A stretch of DNA of 64,000 nucleotides, taken from positions 186,602 to 250,601 of the forward strand of contig NMRA01000162.1 of the NCBI GenBank assembly GCA_002633005.1. Direction: 5' to 3'. Each line of letters starts with the position of its first letter. Position 1 is the first letter of the stretch. The notes beneath the pieces were generated by a model, which was given only the letters and a program-made list of their open reading frames with translations, had not been told where the DNA came from and searched no databases. The DNA comes from Phoronis australis (lineage: Eukaryota; Phoronida; Phoronidae). The translations under genes and the position numbers were made by a program. Below, piece by piece: positions 37,301 to 48,300 of the stretch.

Positions 37301-38001
37301 TAGCTGTGCCCAAATGTTGGTGGAGGAAGATTTCATCACCAGAACTGGTCGGTGAATGTTATTTGTTTTGAATGGTCATCAGTGCATCAAAGCATAGAAT
37401 GGCAGTACTATCTAAATTTATTTTTTGGAACTTATCTCTCATTGCCCTTTGAATTTTTGTTGATTCTTTTAGATGGATTAAAAAAAGAAATTTTAGTATT
37501 GTGTGGTTGATCAGCCTGAGCATGTTTCATTGTTGAGTTGAGTTGAGTAATGTTAATGGTCTTGACTAGTTCTACGATTATTGCTTGCTTAATTTCTAGG
37601 TCTGTTCAATTGTTAGTCCTAAACTGACGAGGGAAGGATCTTGTAGTGATCTGCGTTCGGAGAAAACGATTGACAGTGGCATTACTGACATGACACTAGA
37701 CAAGCGATTAAAGAACAGGAACAAAGCCAAGAAAGTTGTCAAGCCTGTATCAGATAATGCATTTGCTAATGCGATATCGGAAAGAGGTGAAGTTGACATG
37801 ACTGGAAAGCTGGCCACGTTGGATATAAAGGGTGTGGAGTCACAGAAGAAGCGATGCAAGACGCCGCAAGAACTGAAGAAATACTTTGCCAAGATAGGTT
37901 CGGCAAAATCTGCTAATAATTCTTTTAAGAGTGAGAGCAACAAAAAAGTAAGTGGTCAAAACTCCAGGAATGCCTCTTTTAGTAGTGGCAGACATGGCTA
38001 G
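25359..38001 (+). CDS. SEC14 (CRAL-TRIO) and spectrin-repeat protein, about 1,320 residues, 12 coding exons
   Basis: Exons: 25359-25374, 26763-26831, 28005-28225, 29745-29864, 31256-31372, 31598-31758, 32096-32345, 33369-33494, 33950-34144, 34565-34797, 35132-37184, 37600-38001; phases agree at every junction and all borders are GT-AG. Residues about 28-180 form a SEC14 domain, a phospholipid-binding fold, closing with QLTSEFGGTLTYSHAVW (160-176), the family signature also seen in SESTD1, MCF2/MCF2L, PLEKHG4 and Trio. Residues about 180-540 are helical, with repeated W and L heptads, and resemble spectrin repeats. Residues about 540-1,320 are Ser/Glu/Asp-rich, probably disordered, with two in-frame tandem repeat sets. 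No DH-PH exchange-factor module follows before the stop, so it is closer in design to SESTD1, a lipid-binding regulator, than to the RhoGEFs. The start ATG is in a good context (G at -3, G at +4). Exact orthology is not resolved. Confidence 0.85.
25430..25680. mobile_element. internally deleted relative of the 60.5 kb foldback (intron 1)
   Basis: Shares with the foldback at 60,507-61,128 the words GGAGCTCCTATGGGAGCT, CGAATTATGCC, GTCACGTTGTTAT, TTTTGGGAACTGAACG and GACTGCTCGAAGAAAA. The left terminal part is followed directly by the central part of the other arm, so most of one arm is missing. At its left side is CAGTGACA-G-TGTCACTG, a perfect inverted repeat. Confidence 0.6.
25865..26072 (+). 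mobile_element. hAT-like non-autonomous repeat, forward copy (intron 1)
   Basis: Begins CAGTGGCGGATCTAGG and matches the reverse complement of 23,155-23,368. G- and C-runs occur near both ends. A separate G-run lies at about 26,159-26,170. It has no coding capacity. Confidence 0.55.
26763..26831 (+). CDS. SEC14-spectrin exon 2
   Basis: Residues 6-28 (AEYVKRFKAPSKELLNTEVA...), a charged lead-in to the SEC14 domain. Acceptor CACTTTTCAG, donor ACTG|GTAATT (phase 1). Confidence 0.8.
28005..28225 (+). CDS. SEC14-spectrin exon 3
   Basis: Residues 29-102, the first half of the SEC14 fold: GGADCHQRASIVF (the GG-D-R-I/V strand typical of the Trio/SESTD1 branch), then DALDLVQYLVNIVP and YGISLLCDL. 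Acceptor GTGTTTTCTATAG, donor CAG|GTGAGT. Confidence 0.88.
29101..29394. mobile_element. short inverted-repeat element in intron 3
   Basis: Ends ACTGTAAAAATTCTCCA (29,101-29,117) and TGGAGAATTTTTACTGT (29,378-29,394), exact inverted repeats of 17 bases, enclosing 260 non-coding bases. No clear target duplication. It is probably a MITE. Confidence 0.6.
29745..29864 (+). CDS. SEC14-spectrin exon 4
   Basis: Residues 103-142: FPTSVVFYAVQPKSKDLLKKL, the strand-helix of the SEC14 fold that carries the VKP/QP-type motif, then a lysine-rich segment (KSKKKHFKK). Acceptor TTTTTTTTCAG, donor GAT|GTAAGT. Confidence 0.9.
31256..31372 (+). CDS. SEC14-spectrin exon 5 (SEC14 signature)
   Basis: Residues 143-181: VVLVSKLGELTKHFDEGQL and LTSEFGGTLTYSHAVWVEYR, the most diagnostic part of the protein. 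Acceptor CAATTGTTCCTAG, donor ATG|GTAGGA. Confidence 0.93.
31598..31758 (+). CDS. SEC14-spectrin exon 6
   Basis: Residues 182-235: start of the helical, spectrin-like region, with the SEC14-to-spectrin linker (VIERLYSKIEYSLM, DYEVPAKLDNACHLL). Acceptor TTTTTTCTAG, donor AA|GTAAGG (phase 2). Confidence 0.88.
32096..32345 (+). CDS. SEC14-spectrin exon 7
   Basis: Residues 235-318: spectrin-like helix pair (LNLEGLVDEANVLISEM; DLAQLQKLKKLLVSARDSLR) ending in a lysine-rich turn (QHQKKGKK). Acceptor CTGTTTCAG, donor AAG|GTAAGT. Confidence 0.9.
32448..32542. mobile_element. hairpin MITE copy 4 (SEC14-spectrin intron 7)
   Basis: Ends GGTTATAGTCAGATA and TATCCGACTATTACC around TTTTGAGAACCAGTTTTG ... 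GCATCAAACTG. Flanks CTGAAAAT and CTGAATAG share 6 of 8 bases, a decayed 8-bp target duplication. Confidence 0.65.
33369..33494 (+). CDS. SEC14-spectrin exon 8
   Basis: Residues 319-360: starts IIKWIQRVGVPTLS, where the W-I pair fits the first helix of a spectrin repeat. Acceptor TGTTGTTTCAG, donor CAG|GTACAG. Confidence 0.88.
33950..34144 (+). CDS. SEC14-spectrin exon 9
   Basis: Residues 361-425: helices GVIDQANSIVAELDHMV and LQPLLSFARSLQSSANSFEE, typical spectrin B and C helices. Acceptor AACGTTTCAG, donor CTG|GTAAGA. Confidence 0.9.
34565..34797 (+). CDS. SEC14-spectrin exon 10
   Basis: Residues 426-503: VTHWYKSTISVLPVHLLKR, then an unusual Trp/Pro segment (ETTPPWWQAITYHCQKLPPP) and a basic stretch. 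Acceptor TTTTTCCAACAG, donor CAG|GTGAGT (phase 2). Confidence 0.88.
35132..37184 (+). CDS. SEC14-spectrin exon 11, long disordered exon
   Basis: A 2,053-base exon coding residues 503-1,187. Its first ~40 residues are helical (LLLRVFNSRSKFLTGQALQI) and finish the last spectrin-like repeat; the rest is rich in Ser, Glu, Asp and Gly. It contains a 3 x 48-base repeat (35,523-35,666) and a 3 x 39-base repeat (36,672-36,788), both in frame, and a charged helix near 36,580-36,650 (EKMKKEQEREEQMQLRYYND). Acceptor TTTCATTTCAG, donor GAG|GTAATC. The antisense frames here are shadows. Confidence 0.9.
35523..35666 (+). repeat. coding minisatellite, 3 x 48 bases
   Basis: Three almost identical units of 48 bases, each coding SLPIEGKEDTGPSLME. 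Copy number is a multiple of three bases, so length changes would keep the frame. The near-identity of units suggests recent duplication. Confidence 0.95.
36672..36788 (+). repeat. coding minisatellite, 3 x 39 bases
   Basis: Three near-identical units of 39 bases coding (G/R)EGLALQEDSTSS in frame within exon 11. Unrelated in sequence to the 48-base repeat upstream. Confidence 0.95.
37600..38001 (+). CDS. SEC14-spectrin exon 12 and stop
   Basis: Residues 1,188-1,320: a lysine-rich C-terminus (DKRLKNRNKAKKVVKPVSD, TPQELKKYFAKIGSAKS) ending GRHG and TAG at 37,999-38,001. Acceptor CTTAATTTCTAG. A strong donor-like AAAAAA|GTAAGTGG at 37,947-37,948 lies inside, so an alternative splice to a downstream exon is possible. 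Confidence 0.75.
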   Translation, partial: VCSIVSPKLTREGSCSDLRSEKTIDSGITDMTLDKRLKNRNKAKKVVKPVSDNAFANAISERGEVDMTGKLATLDIKGVESQKKRCKTPQELKKYFAKIGSAKSANNSFKSESNKKVSGQNSRNASFSSGRHG

Positions 38002-40694
38002 TCAAAGATTCATGGGTATTGATGTGGAACACATCGTCACAAATCAAACAATCATTGCTGCCTAACACTGTATGTGAATATTATTTGATGGCATGTTCAC
38101 AAAGGTCGATAATGATCTTCAGAGTAAAATATGCTCACTATAGTGCATCGGGTGCTTCTTCTTACCTGGCCCAAGCCAGTGAAGGTGCAATGCCTCATGA
38201 ATATTCAGTGTCTTCAGATAAGAAAGAAACAATCGAGTGAATGATGACTGCACCATAACATGTTGCGAATTGATGTGTATTTTTCAATTAATAATGCCTG
38301 CTTATGAATGTGATAGCGCGAAAAAGTTGGTGATATGAAAAAATTCAGGACAGTTTTTGGTCACCAGATTTTTCAGTTTTTGGAATACGTTAATCTGTTT
38401 AGGTGTATCATGTTATTGAACTGACTCTGAGGGAAGAAAAGTCTGCTACTGCTTTCTGTTAATTACCAGCTGAGGGGATTTCACATGGAGAGCTTGGGCA
38501 GGTGTTGCATACCATCTAAAGTAGCAGATTCACATTGCGTCTCAGTTTCAAAAGGCCTTGTGTGTGAACCACGCCCATGATTTAAAACCATCCGCAAAAT
38601 TCTAAGCTATGCAGACTAGTTACCCCCTCCAAAATGGCATATGGCATTTACTTCGAAAAGTTGTGTTGGAACACCTGTCTATGGTACACAGTCTGTTAAG
38701 TCACATATTTTAGTCGCTTATGAAGACGTGTGCTTCTAGTGTGAATGTGCAGACAGGACTTATGACAGTTATAAAGCATGCCAATTTTCAAAATGTTCAC
38801 CTGTCTGGTCTAAATGTTACATTTTTGATTCTTTGAAATTTGGCATTTGTTCAAGCTGTTGAATTTGTTATATTATTTTGTATTTCATATTATTTAGACA
38901 GCACGTTTTACTTCTACCCCTGTTCAGGTACATCACTTTACATTTTAAAATTTTTAATATTTGTATCTGAATATTGAGCCAACAAAACAGTTGGTTTTAT
39001 AAAGAAGTTTGGATATTTTAGATAGGCTGAATTTCTTTGTAATGTGGCCAAGAACAACGTTTGATATTTAGACTGTTAACTTAATACTCGATCTCATTTT
39101 CATGTCAAGTTGATGCCTTGCAAGTTTACATTCACAACTACTATAGCAGGGCCCATTTGCAGTGTAACCACAGCACAACACCCAGGGTTTTATGCTTCCA
39201 CATATGTATATGGGGACGCAGATCATGTCATCTCTGTCCGGATGTCCGGTATCCTCCTCCGTATCCATAGATTTGCATGCGGATCTTCGTGGAATTTGAG
39301 AGGCATGTTTACATCAGTGTGAGGATGCGTCTCGACAACTTTTAGACTGTTCAAAATATTGCTGTGCCGCGTAGGTACAATTTTAAGTCTTCGCATTCGC
39401 CTTTTTATCTACCCAATCTCTCGCTGAATGTTCAGGAAATTTGGCAGGCGACACTGACCATTAATTTTCATGCTTAAGTTCGGATACATCACAAAAATGA
39501 TGGAGCTCAGTGGCAGCATCCTTCGACAGATTACAGCAAATTCCTAGGTACATAGAAATCGTTCAGGGAGGCCAGGTCAAACATCCATAGAATCCATTTT
39601 CCGAGAATATCTTCGGGTATGCTTTCATCCCAGCTGAACTACAGCCTACAAAGCTGCTGAAATACGACTCTAGATTGAAGGATGAATGGACTGGCGTACC
39701 CCTGTGGGTCATAGACTTAATGTACCCAGTATTTTTCTGCAGGTGCTGGGTCTGGCCATGCTAGTATTCACATGGTAACCAAGGGTGTCCTTTTCCACCC
39801 CCCATCCTATATTCAGAGCTCTCATGTACAAGTCATCATCCAATTTCTATTGGTGAACACTGACAACTCTGCCTACTACGGGGATACTATTCAGCACTTA
39901 CTGTTGGAAATCCACTTGGTAATGCGGAATCCTCCCTGAGAGAGCTGTGATGTAATGATTTCATTAGCCAGGAGAATCCTATTGGTTGGCTTCTCAGAAA
40001 ATCTTGGAATGTAAACAGAAAAGCAGAAAAGTGGTCAAAATCACATTACATGAGGTCTTTTGCCGTAGGTGTGGAAAACCAGCATGAAACAGGTTCCCTC
40101 TGTGCAGGAGGGGTTACCATCTTAACCGTAAGAGTGTACCCCTTGTATCTTTGCAATATGTGATGTACACAGTGGACACATATCAATGCCCTTGGTTACT
40201 CTTCTTTTTCGAATTGGTGCAACAACGAAGATCCCTTATGAGCACAATCTGCCATTTTATACAGAGTGTGCATTTATATCAGTAGTTTTCATTTAATTGA
40301 CTGTACATTGGTGCCTGGCATTTTAAGAAATTCTTTGCTCAGCAAATATTTTATATAGTCAGGTAGTTCATCATTATAATGCATTATATTTTATTACCAA
40401 TTTTGCTTGAATGTGTTTTATGCTGCAATTTCTTAAATTTTAATCAATGTACTAATTGGTTGTTGCAAATATTCTATGTTAGTTTATCTGATGGATAGTT
40501 GGGTACAAATATATGGATATGCTTTGTGTGTTTGTTAAATTCTGAGGCACTGCCTGGTTTTGCCAATTGGACAATTTTAATCTTGCCATTCCCAATTTGC
40601 CATCTGAGCATTGAATTCTTATTCCCTTGAATTTTTGTGCAATTGTTGGATGTTATGCATTTTAAAGAAGTAAACTGTCAGATTTAATGTTTCA

Positions 40695-40803
40695 GCAATA
40701 GTCACTTACAGGAGTCTGGAATTTTAAGAACAATTTTGTTGCTTGCAATTCAGTTTAGGAAATTGGTTCTCAGTGTGCCTGACCCCTGTAAGTGACTATT
40801 ACC
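40695..40803. mobile_element. hairpin MITE copy 5, best-preserved outer arms
   Basis: AATAGTCACTTACAGGAGTC at the left pairs with GACCCCTGTAAGTGACTATT at the right (19 of 20). The inner arms are the usual TTTTAAGAAC and GTTCTCAGTG. No intact target duplication. Confidence 0.75.
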
Positions 40804-42033
40804 TGAGTTACGCTCCAGCATGAATGAACCACGTACTGGGTGCAAACACCCAATTGCCCATAAATCCTGCACGTACATGTTAGAGCAGCAAAAATTAAAT
40901 TAACAGACTGGAGAAACATATATTTTAATCTTTAAAAATGCTCTCAGTAATTTTTAGTCGCTCGTGGAAATTTTCATGGATTCATTCAACTGATTTAATG
41001 GAGAATAGAACTAAAAGTGTTTGCTAGTTGCTGTTTTACTGGTGACTGCGAGTCTGTCTATGGCGTGTGTACATAGTCCGATTGACAGGGCTTTCCACGT
41101 CAGCTATAGTGACCCTTTTCATTCTTGCAAGACGTTTATTTTGGTGTCCGCCTCTTTATCCTCTAAACTGCTCAAACGATCATTATTGAACTTAGTATTG
41201 TCTTCCTTGACACAAGACCATGGCTGACCTCTGTGTTTAAGGTGCGTCTACCTGGTCTCGTTAACAGGGCTTTAGGCACGCTTGTTACGTCTTAAATTGT
41301 CGACAGTTTTTGTCGCGTCGTAACAACGCTTATGTGTCGATTGATCCAGCAAGATTCCTCGACTAAAACTGTTCGCTGACTGGACGACATTTGTCCTTAA
41401 ATTTTTTGTACTAAGTGTCTTATTAAAGTAGTCCGATAATGGGGGACATGTTAATTGTTGTCACAAGTGTCTCTTCACGAGGTAGCCATTAGAAAGTTGT
41501 ATATTTAGCGAGGACATGGGAACACGAGTAGGCCTGTCTGCTATCGCTGGGTTACGTTTTTTTTTGTGTGTTGTGGGCAAAGTAAGGAGGTGTTGGTGCG
41601 TGTTGATACGGATATGTTTCGTATCAATCGGTCGTGTGATTTTAGTTTTGCGTTGAGGAATTTTGACTACTTTATCGTTTAATTTTGTTTCAATAACCGT
41701 TCAAAACGGTTGGTTTCATATTCAAACAGGGGATTGCTTGATCAGATAAAACGTTTTTGGATATTTTAAAGCCCCGCTAAGAATTGGTGTTGCTTTTTAA
41801 ATTTTGTTGTTTACCTGGTGGCCTATTTTGCCTGGTATTGCACAACTATGCGTGGTATACTTAAGAATAAAAAGTCTTGTCGGGGAAAAACAACAATTGT
41901 GTACATTGTTCATAAGTGTGTTACTATGTGGAAACCCCTTTCAAATTTTTTTATTAGCACAAAGTAACGGTAAAAATTACTTGTTTTGGGGACCTAATTG
42001 ATTCTGCGATTGGGCATTCCACCTCGAAGTCGT

Positions 42034-42039
42034 TTTATT
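42034..42039 (-). promoter_or_regulatory. candidate polyadenylation signal of the minus-strand gene
   Basis: AATAAA on the minus strand, about 220 bases past the stop codon at 42,261. Position and motif only. Confidence 0.3.
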
Positions 42040-42260
42040 ACACCTTAAATGTGAAAATGCGACCTTCAAATGGCATTACATAGGATAATGGAAACAGGTT
42101 TAATTGCAATAAGTCACGCTTTTCTTACGATAACGTGCAACAAACTACGTAGTGCAACTGCACGTCAAATGTAATACATAACAGAATAAACACTGATCAA
42201 GTGACGTTACTAAAATCTTCGGCATTACACTATACCCAGTTGGGACCAGCTTGTGTAAAA

Positions 42261-42350
42261 CTATTTCCGAGGTCTTGGCTTCGGCTTTTGGCTCTTTTTA
42301 GTTATTTGTCTTTGTTTGACTTGAAGGTGTGGAAAGGTGAGGCCACCAAC
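42261..42350 (-). CDS. unnamed minus-strand gene, last exon
   Basis: Thirty codons including the stop: GGLTFPHLQVKQRQ and a basic tail. Acceptor CATTTTCTATGTTCAG. Phase 0 joins directly to the large exon. Confidence 0.7.
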   Translation of the reverse strand, partial: VGGLTFPHLQVKQRQITKKSQKPKPRPRK

Positions 42351-45300
42351 CTGAACATAGAAAATGTAGATTAAAATGTTTTTCACACTGTCTATATCTT
42401 CAAACACTTGCCATAAGCTTAACGCTACATTCAGGCATAGGTGTAGTAAAGCGAAATTTATTACACGCAGTGAGGCACAAACATTTTCATTTTCGAAGTC
42501 TACCCCCGTCACTTTCGCTCCAACCCGGTTGTTACAAGTTTTCTTCATATTTGCCTTTGCTTGGGAACAAAATTTCCTCGCCCCCATCCTGCGACCCTTT
42601 TATCCCAACAAGGAATTACAGGCCGAGACCTATCCGTCTCTCGTCTCTGACAGACACGAAGACGTGTTTAAACTGGTTATTTATATTTGCTAAGATTCTA
42701 TTTCTGTTACACTATAGCTCCATCGTGAACTTTTGATTTATACTGATTTATACGATCAAGCGTTTAAAACTGATGTCACCTGTTCTGCTGTTTTGTTTGT
42801 TAAACTGTCACTCCATGTAAAGGAGACATTTATCTGACTTAATTTTCTCAACCTGTTCCTTATATAACTCGTTTGTCAGGGTTTCAAGGAATGTGAGAAT
42901 CCGTTACGCGTCGGTTGAGATCCGCTTAAAATGATACTTCGAGTACCGGGGTAATAACTATCTGCTGGTCCTGATAACATCAAAGTAAGGAACAATTTGA
43001 GATCAATTTCATAACAGCAATTCCTCCAAAGTTGATTTTCGTGATGACACACTCAGGGGCGGCTCCAAGATTTTGAGTTGGGGGGAGCAGGGCAGAGTAC
43101 TGGCCAGGACATTCGCCCCCCTGAACTGCCAAATGGAATCTGGAAGAATTTTTGGAGGGTCATGACCCCTTACCCCCTGTATAAATACGCCACTGTGGCA
43201 TGCGGGGGTTCAACGAAAGTGTTGGGCTACCGAGAATTTTCCTCTGTGGACGTGCTGATCATGCGCTAATGCGTGACATAACTGTGATGACCGTTGATGA
43301 TAGGTTTAGCCGGGCAATGATGGAGTGGGGGCTGTCGTTTGTCTATATACATGTCCAATGACATACCAACAAATCTTGGAAGCATGAAACCGCAAGTCCC
43401 GGTTTTGGAATAAGTCAGTCTCTCTTGAAGGTAAATCAGATTCCCAATGATGTATATTGTCACTTTCATTATGGTGCATTGAGATATTTTAATAAATCAC
43501 GCGATGACGTCGCCATGAGTCTAGCCCCCATGTCATAAATCGTTATCTTTTCTAAACCCCTCCTTCTTGTGTAATGACGTACGTGAATAGCTCCCTTGTG
43601 TATTTTTTAAATTAACACCTGACAGTAACGAAGAAATTTGCATTGGTTTAAATCGGTAATCGTAAGACGCGCACTCCTGAAATTCTGCAACAATAAAGTA
43701 CACAACCACGGACTGAAAAATAATCGCAAACGTACCTGTGGGAATTCCATGAATGTAAACTTATTCGTGTTTTTCACCATCTTTCTGCCCAGTGCGTTGA
43801 CTGGTAACTTGGAGGGTACAGGATTTGTGACCACACTTATTGGCGGAGGCAAACGAAACTCTCTGTAAGAACTAGTTCTGAGCATTCCTGCGGTATCAAA
43901 ATTTAATCCGAGTAAAGGTTTATTTGGCGCTATAATTTCTTGTCGTTTACTAGCAGTGGAAACAAACCCCCGTTCCTTGAATTCAGGTGCTGCGGACGCT
44001 GGTGAAACCTTGGCCCTGGACTTTTCTCTGTCTTTTGAGTGCTTTTGTTGTTGACGGAACAAGTGGCTAATCAACTGGAACTCGCGTACGTCGACACATC
44101 GGCTTTTACTGGAAAGATGGTTCCTAGGTGTCGCTTTTAAAGATTCCAAACCAATCAAGACATTGTCGTTTACTTCTTTGTATGAAGGATTTGTGTTTTC
44201 GATGTCTTTTCTCATCAGTTGGTTCGATGGCTGAACGACTTGTAAAACGGCAACCTGGGCGTCTTCGTCTCTGGGTGTATATTGGGGCGTTTCAGCCTCT
44301 TCTATTTCGAAGAGCGGGAGTTCGTTCCACAAACGGAAATGGTTGCTTTGTTCGGAAAAAGGGCCATTTTCGTCATTCACAGCATGATTTTCACTCACTG
44401 CTTTGGACACCTCAGAAACGTGACAATTCTTCTTATCATTGGAAAAGTATGATTGGTGCATTTTATCTGTCGTAACAAATTCCTTCTTTTGAAAGCTCCG
44501 CTTGGGTGGCGGGGTTTTCATTGGGATAAAAAATGGAGGCGTCTGCGTCGACTCATTCCTTGACATGACGCTTACTTTTGGAGATGTTTGATGTCTGCTG
44601 ATACTCGCTGGTGAACTGAGCGAGCGTGCCATCGACCCACGGCGTAAGAGGGCACTCGTTGTTGCATCCAAATTAAATCTAGGAGAAGAAGACGAAACAG
44701 ATGTTCTGGTCCCGACAACACAAGGTTCCAAAATGATGTCACTGCACTTGTTGGCGTAAAACAAAGTTGATTGACGGGGGCTTTTCAGAGACACGTTCTT
44801 TTGGCTATTTTCTGGAACTGGAGGAGAGGTAAGCGCTAATCTATTTAGCTTGTCACCAGTGTCTATTATCTGATCGGCAGTTAAAAGCATGGGGAGCTTA
44901 ATGAGAGGTGGCAAAGAATAACTGTCCGACGTGCTTTGTGCTCGGCACGAATCAGTGAGGCTAATTTTTGGCTGTTCAGGGCCTGATTTCATTTGTTTTG
45001 GTTTAGATGTGTAATTACTTTCTGAGCTTCCTTTTTCTGCCTGGTTCTCGTCAGCGGAACAGTCAAACGATGATTCCCTATCGGCGCCAGTCGAACTCTG
45101 CCTAGACCGTTCGTCCGTTGATTCGTTGCTCTGGTTGCTTTTCGTTTGCCTGTCCAGTTCAACGTAACTTCTGCCTGCTTGTGCTTGGGGGTGCATTTCT
45201 GTACTTGAATCTTCACACGTATGTCGTTCTGAGCTACCAGAACTGGTCTCGACGAAGAAATATTGTTCCAAACTGTCCAAGCTGTCATCTTTGACAAGTT

Positions 45301-48300
45301 TCGAAGGGTGACGCTTACCTCGTTTCATGTTATTACGTTTTTTCAAGCTGTCTGTTTTGTGTTCGCCCCCTTTCAGCCTTTTACTTCGTTGTTGCGAATT
45401 TTTGATCATCGATGAGGTAGCTTCGTTTTTTGATTCAGCAGAACTGCGGCGTGTATCTATTGAACTTTCTGACTCTTGCCTTAATGTTACGACCAAGTCA
45501 TCATTACTGCTACTCAGTGACATGCACAAGTCGTTTGGTGTTCCGGGTGTGACTGGTCGCTCGGTGAATACGTTCCTTTCGTTTCTTTGAAGGGCGATCA
45601 CCGCTGATGGTTTTCTCTCCTCTTTTGTCTTCACAGGGCAAGGTAAGCACGCTTTATTTTGCCCGGTCGGTGCTCTGGATAACTGAATCGGGGTCGATTT
45701 TGCCGATGTGGCAATAGTCATTGCCGCTTCTGCGTTGCTTCGCTGCTGACCTTCAAATCTTGACTTATTAATTTTGCTTTCAGATGATGGCCGTTTTGGC
45801 ACCTGAGGCTTCGCTTTCACGGCTTCTTTAGAGGACGAAACTCGAAATGGTGTTTGAATCGAGTGTACGTTCGAACTTGGTCTTCGATTATTCACGTTGG
45901 TCTTTAAAGTTTTGTCTTTGTTCCTGTTGATGGCGCTGGCTGGCCATCGGTACCAGCATTGCTGTCTTTCCTGAGACACAGATGGCTTTGTGTTGTGAGC
46001 GACTATGTTCCTGTAGGTTATTTGTCTACTGGAAGTTAAAAAATACAGCACACCTGAGTATCAACAAACTCTCAAGAGGAGAGACATCAATCGTACAATT
46101 GTAAGTGTTGCTAAAAACATAAGATTTTTTCCTTCAACTTCTGTCGCCAATCCGGCACACCGTTTTAACATTGGTGAGGTTTCAAACTTTTGCCAGTCTG
46201 CGTGTTGTGCACCGGTACTGTTTGTTTACAAGCATGTAGTAACCCTGTGTCTAATAAGTTCTCTGGATTTTTCTTAAGCCCCCTCGACCTACAACCCCCA
46301 CGACCGAACCCCCTCGACCCACGACCTGTTGTAGATGAATCTTTGCGCATTATCCTTTGTCTAGGATCTGAACACCAGAGCAATCTATAGTGTGATCAGT
46401 TGTCAAGGAATGATTGAGAACAGCACTGTGTGTGTCTTTACAGTGTTCTTTGACTCTGGTGCTAAGAATCCTGTTAGTAAAACTGTTCACAGTAACTACA
46501 GTTGAGTTGGTACACAACATGACTTCTTTGAGAATTACTCAATGGTGTTTTTAGTCTAGACAATGACAGAAGTCTGTTTACAAGTTTGAAGATTGTTACG
46601 AGTTGCAAACATATGGAACAATAGCTCCAATTAAGCATTCTCTTAACCTGCCTCTCGACAATGCATTTTGACGTGTACCAGCCTCCCGTTCAGTAACGCT
46701 AGGACCTCGCTAAAAAGCAAGACTTCGCAAAATCACGTGAGACATTGCCATGTATTTCAAATGAATACAAGTGACTTTGACTAGATTTTAGCTAGGTCCT
46801 AGCGTAGGTCCTAGCGTAGGTCCTAGAGTTACTGAACGCACGCCTGTACAGCCTCTTCTCTACCTGTGTCGCCTGTTTTGAGTCTGTGAACTATTTCCTT
46901 GGGAATGGTTTAGAGTAATAAACCGAAACGTTGGATAGATATGTCATTATTTACTTACGCGCTAATTTTAAAGTTCTTACCTACACTTTACGAAGAACTT
47001 TGTAACGTTGGTAGATCTTTGATTTGATTTGGTCGCGTTGTTTTTTTCTGTTTTTGGCTTTCAAACTTGTCGAATCGACTCTCTTAATTGCAAAAAACAG
47101 AGAAAAGCCAGCCAAACTCACGGCGCGACTCGTTGGTCTGGCAAGTCAGCACTTGTTTTATGCTCAGATCGAGTCGAACGTGTGTAGACTGGGTCGAGTG
47201 GGTTGAGGGAGTCGTGGGGTGTGGGTTCGAGGGGTTTTAGAACAACTCCATTTCTCTCTGTTGCACTTTTATTTAGCCTCCTTAGTTCCAGACATGCCTC
47301 CCTGACCTATCAACTTATGAAATTTAATTTCTGGTAGATTACTAAAATACAACATTTGTCTTTCAATACTAACTTATATTGCTCAATGAATCTGTCTGTA
47401 TTGGTAAAGTGGAAGAACGTGACGTTCAATGGTTCTTTCCAGCGATGAGGTTGATCACACACCGTTGGTACCACGGGTTTGTCATCCGGGACAGGGCTGT
47501 GTGCTTGTGTCAGGATGTCGTCGTTCGAGATCGTTGGGACCAGACGATCGCATGTCACCCATCCTTCGAGGCCACGGTTTTTCTGAAATTGTGCCGCTGT
47601 AACCATCTTAGGCCAATATCCAATGTCAACACTTTTATTTGTGATACATGCAATCGTGGGATTTCTATTCCTAACAGTACTAATTGTCGTCAAGAGCAAT
47701 TCTAAAAGTTTAACAGACAGACTTTGGTTATTAAACAGAGCTAGGTGTGAAAGCGCAAGTGGCAATTTTGTGTTTTGTTTATCCTACATCTTATTTAAAG
47801 CAGTTATTTCCTAAATTTCACAAGTAATGTTATGTACGTTTATTAGCACAAACCATTCTTCTAGAGGAACGCCGTGGTTAACAAAAGTAGAATAATATTA
47901 TTGTTTTTCTTGTTGAGGGCCCTCTTGGAAAGCAATGCTATCACTGAAGAGGCCACCGTCATTTTAAATATCACAATAATAAATAATAAATAATAAATAA
48001 ATTTTACGACGAGGCTGCTGAAAGGCATCTTACGTCGATCCCCATACGCGCACAATAAGTTAACTAGGCTAAAAAGCGGTTAGCTCGTTGTCTACGTTTT
48101 GTCCCCATCGGAAAGAAGAAAGGTAGTAGTCGACATCTGCTGGTCACCCGGATGTGTCCAACAGTACGTGCAGACGATCTGTATCAAATTTTCAAATTTC
48201 CTATGCTTAAAGAGGCCAGGAACGCTATAAACAGACTAAATTGCAATATTGAAAGTGTTTCTGTGCCATTGAAACAGAATTCAACCTGCTCACCAGGTAT

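Larger units (their letters stand above)
38002..42260. other. intergenic, between convergent genes
   Basis: Holds the 3' UTRs of the SEC14-spectrin gene (+) and the unnamed minus-strand gene. I see no coding exon. The only clear structure is hairpin MITE copy 5 at 40,695-40,803. Confidence 0.55.
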
